Shown: in pieces, positions 1-11,900 of the stretch
Layout of the letters: each line of letters begins with the position of its first letter
Numbering within the stretch: the first letter of the stretch is position 1
Assembly: GCF_047495875.1 (NCBI RefSeq)
Contig: NC_092459.1
Span: forward strand, 15,237,795 to 15,301,794
Source: Pithys albifrons albifrons
Taxonomy: Eukaryota > Chordata > Aves > Passeriformes > Thamnophilidae
DNA: 64,000 nt
Reading direction: 5' to 3'
Position numbers and translations under genes: made by a program
The notes under the pieces: model-generated
Told to the model about the DNA's origin: nothing
Seen by the model: the letters and a program-made list of their open reading frames with translations, nothing else
Databases searched by the model: none

Positions 1-1649
1 TGCCATGGCAGGCCCCCTGTGAATACATTTTTCTCAGGTGAACAGTGTTTTCAGGATCAGACTTGCATCTTTCAGCACATTGACAGCTATCCAGCTCAGC
101 ACAGGTGAGTAGGAGCTCTCCTGTGCTGAGCATATATGACTTCTTCCTGTGTCCAATGTTGAGACAGGACCTATAGGTATTTCAGGATTCAAAGGTCAGT
201 GAGACTGGAAAATCTATCCCCAAGTGAGTACAGCTGTCCATGCTACCACGAAATATCCCACAGATGCAAGAGAAAAATGCATTTGAGCATTTAGAGGAAT
301 CTAGGCATGAAGATATTAAAATGAAGAAAAAAACACAAAAAGTACTTGGATGAATAATTTAAAAGTTGTCTGGGTAACATAATTTATTAGGTTAATATCA
401 GGTTAAATCTTTTGCCTATACTCAAACTATCCTACTGTTCCTGTTTTGGCAATAAGTATTTTTTTTTCAATTATCTACAACCTTACAGGTTTTGTTTCAT
501 GTTTTCTAGTCATTTTTGAGGGTCTGGCAGCCTTGCCAAACAAACCTTTGTCTTAGAAAACCTTTGTCTTAGCAAACCAGCCCAAATGACTTCCACACTC
601 TATGTGCAGCAGGACTTCAGTGGACCTCCTGTGCATATGAGATATAGTTGCCATCAAGTCTGGTACACCACAGAACTGATCTACACATGCTCCTAAAAGA
701 TATTCAGGACACAGTGGATTGCTTAAACATTTACTTGTGTCAGGTATCCCCAGTCACTAGATCTGTGTGTTTTGGGAATTGCATCTATGGGCAATGCTGT
801 GTAAATAATGCATAAATAATGGAAGGGACAATTAATCTAAGGTTTCATATCTAGACTCTGAGGAACAGGATCTTTGAGCTTCTAGTACATATATTTCCCT
901 AATCCAATCTGAAAACTAAAGGCTGTTTTATATGGACAAAGGTTGGGGGATTTGCCTTTGGTGCTAAGTCCTAGGTCATGGCTAGTATGAGCCATCCATT
1001 CTGTTGGTGAAAGAAGAGATCAACGTAGGCTCCAACTGAGGCATGAATATCATGCTCCCTTAGAGGGCAGGCCCGTGTGACATAAAAAATGCAGAAAAAA
1101 TGGCTTGGGGGTTTGAATGATTGCTGAAGAAAAAGAATATTACCATCTTGCCAAATATCCTCCTTGTAGTACACTTAACTTTTAGTCAAAATTCTGTAAA
1201 ATGTTTCAACTTCTTTCTTTCAGTTGAGAAAGTGATGGTTGACTAATAGTGCATGAAGAGACAGGAATGGCATTGCAATACCTTATGGAAATAACCCTTA
1301 CTTTTAGAAAAGATCAGTATGACCAAGGCAGTGGTATATCTTACATTTTAGGAAGATAAATTAATGTAAATATTGACTGTAATATTTTTATGAAATATAT
1401 TAAGTTATTTTGACTATAAATTTGTAAGCATTTTTTTCAAGCCAAATTTTTTCAATGTGCTTTGGACTCATAAGATTCCTTCCCTGTTTATTCTACTTGC
1501 TTATGAAAAGGTAACAATTCTAGTACATAATGCTTATTCTGTACAGTAAAATAATATCATGAAAGTTTAGGAAAATAATATCTCACATTAATATAACTTT
1601 TTATTTATTAACAAAATTTTAATTTTACTTCCAGTGATGTAAAGAATGC

Positions 1650-1698
<49 letters not shown>

Positions 1699-3548
1699 AC
1701 ATATGATCAAAAAGAGGAGCAGAATACAGAATGTTTCCTTTAGAAACTAAAGTAAATTCAACTAAACAGATAAACAAACATAAAGGTTTAAGGTAGGGTA
1801 CTAGCATGTGTTAGATAACAGTAACTTATCTAAGAGTTTGAGCTTCAAATTCACATCCTCTAAGCTAGGACTCTGGTATTTCTTCACTTCTGGTGGTAAC
1901 ACCTTTGACATACCAGTGATGACTTGAGTGGATATGAACTACTCAAGCTCTCTTTCTGGTCATCTTTCACCAGGGCAGAAATATTTTGGGAAGATAATGT
2001 GGCAAAGTCTACCATCTTCCTCTTTCTGATCTGTAGAGGACTTTGACCTATCATTTCTGTCAACTGGACGACCCTTCTGAAGGTCTGGTCTGAAATTTTA
2101 ATTTGATCTTTTACAATCTGATCTCTGACAATAGTGGTCACATATAATACCAGTCAAGATGTGGGGGGTTTAAACTGTCAAAAGAAAACTGATATTTGAA
2201 ACCCCTTAAAATTGTTTCAACATTTTAAGCGAGCCCATTTTACCCTGTTCATCTCTTGAATCAAATTTGCTTTCCAGGATTTCTGTGGTTTACTGGCAAT
2301 GACATCCCACATATTTTAATCATCTTCCAGGGTCAAAACTGAAGTAGAACAAAGCTTCAACAAGCATTAATTAAATATTATGAATTTATTTAAATTAGCT
2401 GTACAAATTTTAAATGAATTAGAAGAAAAATTCTTATTTCTGTCTTAGCAGGAGGAGAAAAACTAAGACAGTGTGGGATTTAACAATGTTCACTTGATAG
2501 AATGAAATATATGCTAATTTCTATGAGCTTTTATGTATTTTTCATTGATCTGCTAGACTTAAATAGGGATTTTCTTTCTTTGCCTCTTGTACTGGACAGG
2601 AATATGAAATATATAACCTCATTCACTAAGCCAGTGACTGAAGATGATTAAGATTTATCTTAACATGGCATTAGATCAGACACAAATTTTAGCTTATTGT
2701 ATATTTTACTCTTTTTGACTAGTTCCTCTCTTCTCTTCTTCAACAGCACTGCTATGCCAGAGACTTCCACAAAAATTGGTCTACAGTTTCATGCAAATTA
2801 TCCATAATGAGGAAGCCTCCCTGACAGGTGCTGGCCCTCCACCCTATTCAGAAAGGTACTTTTCTCCTTCTGTGACAACACACAGAGGGGTCTGAAACAC
2901 AATCATGAAACCAAACACTCCCCAGTTTGGGGTGAGCTTGGATTCAAACCAAGATCTGCAGCTGGGACCCATCTGTAGTTATAACACAATATCCAATAAG
3001 TGTGCAGTGGTGTAAATTGGCACAGATTCATGGACTTCAAGGAAGCATGCCAGTTTGCAGGAGCAGAGAGTATAGATAATCCTACCTCTGTGAAGAAGGA
3101 AATAAAAGGGTCTAGGGAAATCAAAGTAAATAGAGGAAATATGAAAAATTTAGATCAAACCAAAAAACAAAATTCCTTGAAAGTTAGAAGTGTACTGTGA
3201 TGCAGAAGTACATACATATTTGGGATACATTACAAGGATACTTATAAGCGCTTGGCCTTGTCTGATATGTTGCATTTTACGTCAAGGATTCCTTGAGAAA
3301 CAAAAAGTCCCATCATTCTTCCTAAATTTCCCACACAATTATTACCTTAACCCTCACTATTTTAAGCAAGATAAAAAAAAGGTTCCAGGCTTATTTAAGC
3401 ATCCATCAATAGTATTCACTCTCCAGATTAAAAATTTAGTCACTACACTCTCAGAGCTGAAGTGCATGCTAATACTGTAATCCTCTCCTACTAGAAGGCA
3501 TCACAAAACTAATCAATTCTTGTCCTTTAAGTAGTTTTGAAAATCTTC
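1..3548. other. Gene-free AT-rich DNA
   Basis: No exon-like or conserved reading frame is visible. Open frames are short and of low complexity. The stretch holds a TA dinucleotide microsatellite and, at about 3011-3059, an imperfect palindrome that resembles ancient amniote interspersed repeats (see findings). Confidence 0.7.
1652..1700. repeat. (TA)n microsatellite
   Basis: A run of about 20 alternating A/T dinucleotides decays at its right edge into TG/TA-type units. It accounts for the Tyr-Ile repeat in the overlapping minus-strand open frame, which is therefore not a gene. Confidence 0.95.
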
Positions 3549-5330
3549 ACGGAATCACAGAACATGCTGAGATGGAAAGGACCCACAAGGATCATCAAGT
3601 CCAACTCATAGCCCTGCATAGAATCATCCCCAAGTCACACCACATGCCTGAGAGTATCATCCTAACACCTCTTGAACTCTGTCAGGCTTGGTGCTGTGAC
3701 CACTTCACTGGGGAGCCCGTTCCAGTGCCCAACCACTGGGGGAAGAACCTCTTTCTAATATCCAACCTAAACCTTTCCTGACACGACTTCAGGCCATTCC
3801 CTTGTGCCCTTCACAGGTGACCACAGAGAAGAGATCAGTGCCTGCCCCTCCTCTTTCCCTCACGAGAAAGCTGTAGACTGCAATGAGGTCTCCACTCAGT
3901 CTCTTTTTGTCCAGGCTAAATAGACACTGCCCTCATCTACTCCTCATGCACCTTCCCCTCAAGGTCCTTCACCACCTTCATTTTCCTCCCTTGGATGATC
4001 TCTAATGACTTAATATCTTTCTTACATTGCAAATGGCCAAACCTGCACACAATATTCAAGGTGAGGCCACCCCAGTGCAGAGCAGAGTGGGATTGACCCT
4101 CGACTGGCTGGCAATACTATGCCTGATGCCCCCCAGGACACAGTTGGCTGCTGGGGCACTGTTGACTCCAATTCGACTTGCCATCGACCAGGACCCCCAG
4201 GCCCCTTTCTGCAGCACTGCTTTCCAGCATCTCATTCTCCAGTCTGCACGAACATCCAGGGTTGTCCCATCCGAGGTGCAGAATCCGGCACTTTCCCTTG
4301 TTGAACTTCACATGGTTGGTGATTGCCCAGTCCTCTAATTTGTCAGGTCTCTCTGAAGGGCCTCCCTGCCTTTGGGGGAGTCAACAGCTCCTCCCAGTTT
4401 TGAGTCATCTGCAAACTTGCTTAGTATCCCTTCCAGTCCTGTGTCCAATTCATTTATGAAAATGAAGAGCACAGCACCTAAGATGAGCCCTGTGAAACCC
4501 CACAAGTGACAGGTCATCAGTCTGATGTCACCCCATTCATTGTTATACACTGTGATCAACCTGTGAGTGAATTGCTCACCCAGCACATGATGTGTTTATC
4601 CAGCTGTGTGCTGGATATTTTGTCCAGAAGGATCCCATGAGGGAGAGTATCAAAAGCTCTTCTGAAATCCATAAAGATGACATCAACTGGCTGCCCTTGA
4701 TCAGCCAGGTGGGTTACCTTTTCATAAAAGGAAATCAGGTTTGATAAGCAGGACTTCTCTCTATGAAGCCATGCTGGCTGTGACCAATGACTGCATTGCC
4801 TTTGAAGTGTTTTTCAATGCCTCCTGGAATAATCTTCTCCATAACTTTACCAGGCACTAAAGTGAGACTGACTGGCCTGTAGTTTCTGAGGTCTTCTTTC
4901 TTGCCCTTCTTGAGAATCAGAACAGCGTTTGCCAGCTTCCAGTCAGCCGGACCTCTCTGGATTCCTAGGACCACTCAAAAATGATTGAGAGAAGTTTTGT
5001 GAGGACATCAGCCAGCTCTTTGAGGATTCTGGGATAAATCTCCTTAGACCCCATAGATTTTTATGAATTATCTTGAGCAGCAAATCCCACACAGTTTTGG
5101 GTTTGACTGGGAATTGATTATTCTGACAGTCATGGTCCTCCATCACAGGGCACTGAGACCCCCTTGGTCCATCAACCCTATTGAGCAAAGCAAGCATTAA
5201 ACACCTCTGCCTTGTCTCTGTCCCTGTTTGTGAGGTGACCATCCTCATTCTGTAATAGGTCAATGCTTTGTCCCTTCCCCCTCTTTCACCTGACACCCCA
5301 GAATTATATATGTCTGATTCTACATATACC
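3549..5330 (-). mobile_element. CR1 LINE, 5'-truncated, minus strand
   Basis: The left edge reads as the complement of the CR1 3' terminus (GAATCACAGAAC-type). Rightwards, minus-strand pieces match the CR1 ORF2 reverse transcriptase in reverse order. 4735-4974 carries the fingers/palm segment with NYRPVSLT and SQHGF motifs, 4335-4586 carries a FADDSKLGG active-site segment, and 4117-4311 carries the downstream [12 protein letters not shown] segment. The copy is broken by stops and frameshifts, so it is a dead fossil. About 1.8 kb remains, and the endonuclease domain and 5' UTR are absent, as is usual for CR1. The right boundary is approximate. No target-site duplication is evident, and CR1 typically leaves none. 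Confidence 0.9.
4117..4974 (-). pseudogene. CR1 reverse-transcriptase remnant
   Basis: Three minus-strand blocks in successive broken frames retain recognisable CR1 reverse-transcriptase motifs: NYRPVSLT, the FADD metal-binding motif near 4410-4425, and the KCRILHLG block that follows the active site. Frameshifts and stops separate the blocks, so no functional enzyme could be made. The direction agrees with the 3' terminus of the element at about 3549. Confidence 0.85.
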
Positions 5331-5840
5331 ATTTTTGTTGTTGGAGATGTTTAATCATTTAATTCTAACATCCTGCATTTAGACTCGAAACATTAGAAAA
5401 ATATTGACAGGCATTTTTTATTTCTTTATAACAGAATTCAGTGTAAAGGAAACTGTATAATTGTCACGTATGTTATTTTACCATGTTATTTATCATATGT
5501 TGTTTGAAAGGAATATGTCTGTCCCACTTATCTCTTAGGACATGCTTGGATACAAGTACTTTATTTCTATGGTAGTTTCTTAGTAAAATTCATTAATATA
5601 AATGAAGTGACTTTAATAAAAGCAAGCCATTCTATTTTTACAGTCTTCTTAAATTCCTTCTGTAAAACATTTTTGTTGTCTGTTAAATCTTTTCTCCTAG
5701 TTTGTAAATTTTAATTTCAATGAGTAATAAGAAAACATAGAGGCTGAAGAATCCTTTGGAGTCCCATTAGACCAACAAGCAAGGAGATAGGGTGCAAATA
5801 TAAGCAGTAGCTATTTTAAGTCTGAAAGATTCTTTCTCAA

Positions 5841-5878
5841 GTGGTTTTTTTGTTTGGTTGGTTTGGTTTGGGTTTTTT
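5841..5878. repeat. T/G-rich low-complexity tract
   Basis: The tract is made of TTTGG/TTGG-type units and T runs. Similar composition (or its A/C complement) recurs at 15448, 20350 and 49245, a common low-complexity class in bird genomes. Confidence 0.8.
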
Positions 5879-7700
5879 AATAGCTTCGTTGAATACAAGC
5901 GCTCTTATTTCTGCAGTTAAATGTTGCCTCCTTAGTTCTTTACATGACTTGTGCCTTGTACATTGCAACCAGCTGCCATCCTCTTGCCTGGACCATTTCA
6001 TGTGGTCTACTCCTCAGTAATGTTCACATGCAGCAGGGATGCCTCAGAAAACACTCATGCCTGCTGCTCCTCAGCATCGGCAATACTTCTGTCCCAAAGC
6101 ACGGTATCCATGCACTCATTTCCTTCAGGGGTGATACCAGCCACCATCTGAATGCATCAGCATTTTGAAAACTATAAACAGCAAAGTCATCTGTGCTCAG
6201 GTGCCTGTATGCTCATGGCTGAGAGGAGTTGTTTAGAGAATCATTTAAAGTTAAACTTAGATTAAAAATTTTGTCCAAACACTGCTCAGAAACAGTTATG
6301 CTTAGAAGAAGATTGCTGCTAGAAGATCAAAACTGAGTTGCATGTTGGTGAGTGTCAGTAAAAGCAGGCAAAATAAGCATTTCGTGTAAGTCAATGATAG
6401 CATTTTCCTTGTCATAAAATTGCCAGTTGATTTAATTAGGTAGCAACAGTTAAAACATTAAACTGGCACCATATATACCATAGCCTATGTGCTATCTCAT
6501 CTGTCTTTATAAAGGCTTGATCTGAACCATTAGAATCTTAGTAAGGACTGATTTGGGCAAAGAGTAAGAAAACATGATTACACATCTTAAAATGTCATTT
6601 GCCATGAAAAAAAAATGGAAAAAAATCATAAGTGATGCATTCTTACTTTATATCTCCTTTCAGAAAAAAAGAAAGTTTCTGTTGAACTATTGAACTGTTT
6701 CCCAAAAACTCCTTGAAATATGGAGACTACTTTATCTGTTCATTCTTCTTAAGTATATCCATCTGGCAGCATAGATAACCTCTGTACACCTGCTCAAAAC
6801 TTAACTTTTAACATTATTCTTTTCAGCCTACTTTCTTGGATATGTGTCTGAGCAGTCAATGCATTCATATGAAGGAGAAAGGGCTCCAGGCAGAAGTACT
6901 GTGGCACAGGTCTACCCTAAAGTAAGAAGAAGAAGGATTGTTTCATTTGTGGAATAAATCCAACTGCATGGGGCATGACCTATGGAGGCAAGGCTAGGTA
7001 GGGAATGATAAACTGGATTTCTTCCCTTGTTTTTTACCATCTAGGGCTAGATATACACACACAGACACACAAAAGCCTGGAGAAATACACAATCCATAGC
7101 TGCAACAAATACATTTTAAGTGCCAATTCTGTATAGAAATACAGGAATTTTAGATTTCCAAAGAGACTTAGATATCTAGTTGTCTCTTTATCTGCAATTA
7201 GAAATGCAGACCCTTAGAAACTCTCATATAATCCTGCTGACAACAATGTAAGCAAAGTACAGACACCAGCTTGCACTCTATTCTGGAAACAAAACTCTTA
7301 CTCTTCTCTGTTGAGGCTGTTCCAGTGGGAGCATCCCCCTGTCTGATGGTTGTCAAGGTGAATTTATTTTAAGCATTCTTTGTAGCTGGTACTCAGTGCA
7401 GTCATAAGCACATAAGAAGCTGTAAAATGAGCTGGGTGATTTGTAATAACACAGTCCATGCCTCTGCAGTAAACAGGACTGCCCAGTTTAAGGGAATGAG
7501 TAATTCTGGAAAACTAGTGGATGCACTAAGAGCACAAGCACAAAACAATACCAGTTCTCAGTATATTATCTAGATAAATCTGAATTGATGGCATACAGTT
7601 GTATTAAGAAAGGAAAAAGTTATGTGGCTACAGGACTAATAGGAAGGGTTTAGGAAAACAAGCACTGAGGATGAAATAAAAAAAAATTCTATATAACCAT

Positions 7701-7739
7701 ATATAGATAGATGATAGATGATTGCTAGGTAGATAGATG
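7701..7739. repeat. Degenerate (GATA)n microsatellite
   Basis: Imperfect GATA/GATG units follow an A/T run. It is short and interrupted, unlike the long pure array near 51.4 kb. Confidence 0.8.
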
Positions 7740-8169
7740 CATACATTTAGATTGATATAGTGGTTAATTTTGTATATGTGGCCTGTCCTGGAAAAGGCAG
7801 CTTTCTCCTTAGAAAACTGTATGTGTCACAGCTACTTCATCTTGATTTCAGTTAATCATGTGAAGCTATAACCAGCTGGGGCATACTATGAGAAATTTTT
7901 GGTTAAACTGGAGAAAATAGTGATCACAACAGGACAAAGGCATAAAAGGACTGTCCAAGTTTTAGTGCTACCGTAAGTACTAAGCATTGGGTAGAAAGTA
8001 TTTTATTGCAGAGAGGTTCCTACTCCTCTTCCCAGGTGTGGAATTTTGGCACTGATTTTTTGTGTGTTTTTGATGTCCTTGGTAAAATAGAGTTGGTGTA
8101 GTGCTGATATGTCCCAGTGATAGAGTGTTGGAAGGGAATACAACTTTAAAGGCTGACTGGGATGAAACA

Positions 8170-8440
8170 CATAGGAAGAACTGTGTGTGACGTTACAGAC
8201 TGGAGTAACTGAAATTCAATACTACAAAATGCAAGGTCGTGAACTTAGGGACTAATAACAAAAGCCTCTGCTACAGGCTAAGAGCTCATTTTTTAGAAAT
8301 TACTGAGGCACAGAAAAACCTGTGTATATTTGCAAGTCATAGGATCACTATTAACTATCAAGGTAATTGTAGTTGCAAAAAGATCAATGGAGCAGTATTT
8401 CAAGTATAGGTAAAGAAAACTTAGTGCTATTAAACAAATG
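8170..8440 (+). mobile_element. CR1 LINE internal fragment, plus strand
   Basis: Plus-strand translation from about 8208 gives roughly 60 stop-free codons matching the CR1 reverse-transcriptase thumb region. It starts LKFNTTKCKVVNLG and continues through ALRAHFLEITEA-like and SHRITINYQ-like segments. In intact CR1 this block follows the FADD active site. No CR1 3' terminus is visible nearby and both edges fade, so this is an old internal remnant. It is the only CR1 in the window pointing to the plus strand. Confidence 0.75.
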
Positions 8441-8764
8441 GAGATATGGTCAGTTGCAAGGTTGCATACCGGCCTAATCAACTCTAAGAGATATACTATA
8501 ACCAAACCTGGGCAAAAAAAGGTTGTGGTAGAGGAAGAGAGCTTGTGGCTATAGGCAGTGGGGAGCAGCAAGAAGGTACATGTAGTAGGGAATCAGCTCT
8601 AGCTCAAAGACAGTGCCAATACAAAAAATCAGTAGCACACATAACTTAAGGTTAATATTCAAATATATTTAAAATCAGTAGAGCAGTGAAGTGGTCAGTT
8701 TTGGTCCATAACACTATCTGCTGAGATGAAATTTGACCAAATAGTGAAAAAACTTAGGTTTTAT
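8441..8764. other. Gene-free DNA
   Basis: Nothing recognisable is present. The left part may be the decayed continuation of the adjoining CR1 fragment. Confidence 0.5.
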
Positions 8765-8932
8765 ACATATGTGTGTATATCTATATATCTATGTATATAT
8801 CTGTATATATCTATATGTATGTTTATATATGTGTGTATATATATGTGTGTATATATAAAATATATAAATAAATATATATAAAATATATATATAAATATAT
8901 ATTAAAAATTATATATATATATATAATGTATG
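8765..8932. repeat. Compound TA/TATC/TATG microsatellite
   Basis: About 170 bp of interleaved TA, TATC, TGTG and TATAAA units form an AT-rich compound satellite. It is likely to be length-variable. The minus-strand Tyr/Ile-rich open frame here is a by-product of the repeat. Confidence 0.95.
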
Positions 8933-11900
8933 TCATTAGCAAGCCTATTCTAGCCTTTAGCTTGGAAGGATTTCTTTTCCTGGAGCCCTCATGAGACCTG
9001 CATGAGTAGCCCCCTTTCCTTCCTATGCTCCTGAGACAGGCCATACCGAGAAGCAGTGTTGGTGTAACATGATGCAGACCTTCATGGCTCCATGCCCAGA
9101 GCTCTTGCAGGACAAACCCATGAGCCATCTGTGGTAGCTGCTGCCAGAAGGCTCAGTGCCACAGAGGCAGAGACTCCTGTTGTGACAGGGAGGAAAGGGT
9201 CCTAACAGCAGCAATACTTTGCATGTGGGGTGCAGATGAAGAGACCCCCGCACAACTGGAAAGAAATGTTCATTTCTGCAAATTGCTAGCAAAGGTCTGG
9301 ATGAGACTACGGCTGGCTCTACTGGCTACTTTGCACATATGCATTATGTTCAAGTAACTTCTAGTATCAAAACAATTATGATTGTATATTAATAGGATTT
9401 TGGTCTCTGCTCACAGTATTTTCAGAGCAACACTTTACTGTTGTTCTCAGTGTATCCATTCCTTCTTCATATTTCCTGCTGTATTTTTTTTATCTTTTGC
9501 CACAAGCAGCTCAACTGAAAAGTTGTTAGTATATAAGATTGGAGATGTTGCTGAGTTTTTCTTGTATGTGTGTAAAATAACAAGCATCCATTGGGTATGA
9601 GTATACAGACTTAATTCACTTGAAGAATTAATAAATTTTCGTGTGATTAAATGTACAAAGAAAGAGTTTTAGACTTAAAATCATGATGTCAATATTGACA
9701 AACATCAGCAAAATAAAAGTGATTCCTCTGATATGGAGAATGTTGTATGTTAGAGGTTGTGAAACATGAATGTAATGCCAAAAAGTTCAGTGTGAAGTAC
9801 AGTTTATATGTCTCCAAAGGCAATTTCTTAGGAAGTGATTGAGGGGAATTAGTGAAAGGATATGAAACATTTTCGCTGTAAGTCACTAGTTCAAATCCTC
9901 ACAAGGACAGAAGTGAATAAGGACCTAAAGTGCTGGAACTGATGGGTTGGTTCTATGACTGATCTTAGTTATGTATGTGTTTAACAGCTTTATTGGATGG
10001 AGGCTGCAAAGTTAATGTTATTTGTTGGCCCCAGTGAAATAATTTGGTGTCCCCAATTCAGTCGTACTAAGTCAGCACCAAAGGATTAAACAGCAATGAA
10101 GTGCTTTTGCACATCTGGTGCTTCTCCCACTGGAGCATGGCTGAGTGGCAGGCAGGAGAAAGCCATACCTGCCTTGGGTAGAGAGGATTTTAGTCTCTAG
10201 CACTGTAAATCTGGCACCTGTCACAAGCACTAAAGCTCACATTACACAGACAAACCGGGGGCTTTGTTTTTTCTTAAATGTTTTCACAGCTATATCTAAT
10301 CAATATTGTCTTCTCTTTGTTGTAGGAAGAAGTAGTAATTAACTTTCTGTCCAACACAAGCACACTCTCAAGCTGGAATAGAATTCTGAAGAAGAAAAAT
10401 AGTTTTGCCTAAACTAATCCATATCTTTCACCAATCTCATACAATTATTGGGATTACAAAAAATAATAAAAAAAAGAATCAATGCTGCATATCTTCATTT
10501 TATTACAAGAAAACACTAAGGCAGTCACAGAAAGTCCAGAGAGACCCTGGTCAAGCATTCATCAAGGTAATACTTTCAGGATTACTTAAGTGGAAGTATG
10601 TACTCCCTGTAGGATTATACAGCAATGTCACAGTTTTGTGATTTGCCTCTGGAGAAGGAAAGGAGATCAAGAGCTTTTATCATGTTCAGGTGCAAGCCAA
10701 AGGAAATTAGGCTTGCTTTATAGACCATGATTCCCTGACTACAGAAGCATAACAATAATTAGAAATCTTGCAGAGGAGATTATATACTGAAAATGTAGTT
10801 GTTTACCTCTACATTCCTATTATGAGATGAGTTTTCTGATACCATTAGTTATCCTGTAAATTTTCCCTAGCTGGAAAAGGAAGAAAAAAGTCTACATATG
10901 AGACTTCACACTTCTAAAGCTGAATGGTTTGTAAAGCCAAATAGATGCTGTAGAGCAATAAAGGAAGTTAATCACCATACAGGAGGTGGCAAATCAAAAT
11001 ATAATTTAATGAAAATTCAGGAAACAGTGTCACTGATATGGACATGACTTTGATATATATCTATATATATGAGGGTGTGTATTTATATATATGTGTCCCT
11101 TGTACCTACATTCCATTTTCTGTAGCTTTTGGGTTCAAAAGTTCATATAGGTCAGAGACACCATAGCATCCAACACTCATGTTGCCCTCGGAAGACAAAT
11201 TCAGCAAAATTTAAAAAGACACCACCAGCATAAAGAAGATATACATGTGAAATTATACTTGGCTTATAAAATGACTGGGCATATAATGGATTCTAAAGTA
11301 ATGTTGTTTGACTTTGAAGCATCTGAAAAGCTTTTTAATGAAAATCATAAACCCAGAAATACTGTTTAAAGTTGAAGAGATAAACCAAGTTCTGTAGAAC
11401 GAAACTTGAGATCATTCACACATAACCGAAAGACAGAAATCCCAAAGGCACATTTCCTACTTAATATTACCAACCAGAAGTTTATTGATGACTGTAACAC
11501 TTATTTGTTGTACCTAACATGCATGGATGTTACCAGATTTTCACCCACTGTGTGCATCTAGAAAATATGCAATCATAAGATCTCCTTACTGCAATATATC
11601 TTGTCCAACAAACTAAGACAGCCTGCCAGCTTCCCATGTGTTACCTTGCAAGACTGCTTTAGTTCAGCTGAACCATTAGATTGTTTTAGAAATACATTGT
11701 ACATATTATTTAGACACATGCCACCAGCAGTAAGACACTTAAGCATAATTGACAGCTGCCTTACCATGTAATGAATGGCAAGGTGTATGTCAGAGACAGT
11801 CTTCAACAAAATGACACCTTTCTACAGAGTAATAAGATTTCCACAGAAGAAAAGATAAAGTTGTATTAAAATTCTACCTGATTAGATTAATCTGTGAGTT

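Larger units (their letters stand above)
5331..8149. other. Gene-free AT-rich DNA
   Basis: No coding potential is recognised. The stretch holds a T/G-rich low-complexity tract at 5841-5878 and a short degenerate GATA repeat at 7701-7739. Nothing else is identifiable by eye. Confidence 0.65.

Noticed and set aside
9870..9910. tRNA or SINE B-box-like word (AGTTCAAATCC)
   Set aside because: No A box at the right distance and no cloverleaf could be drawn.
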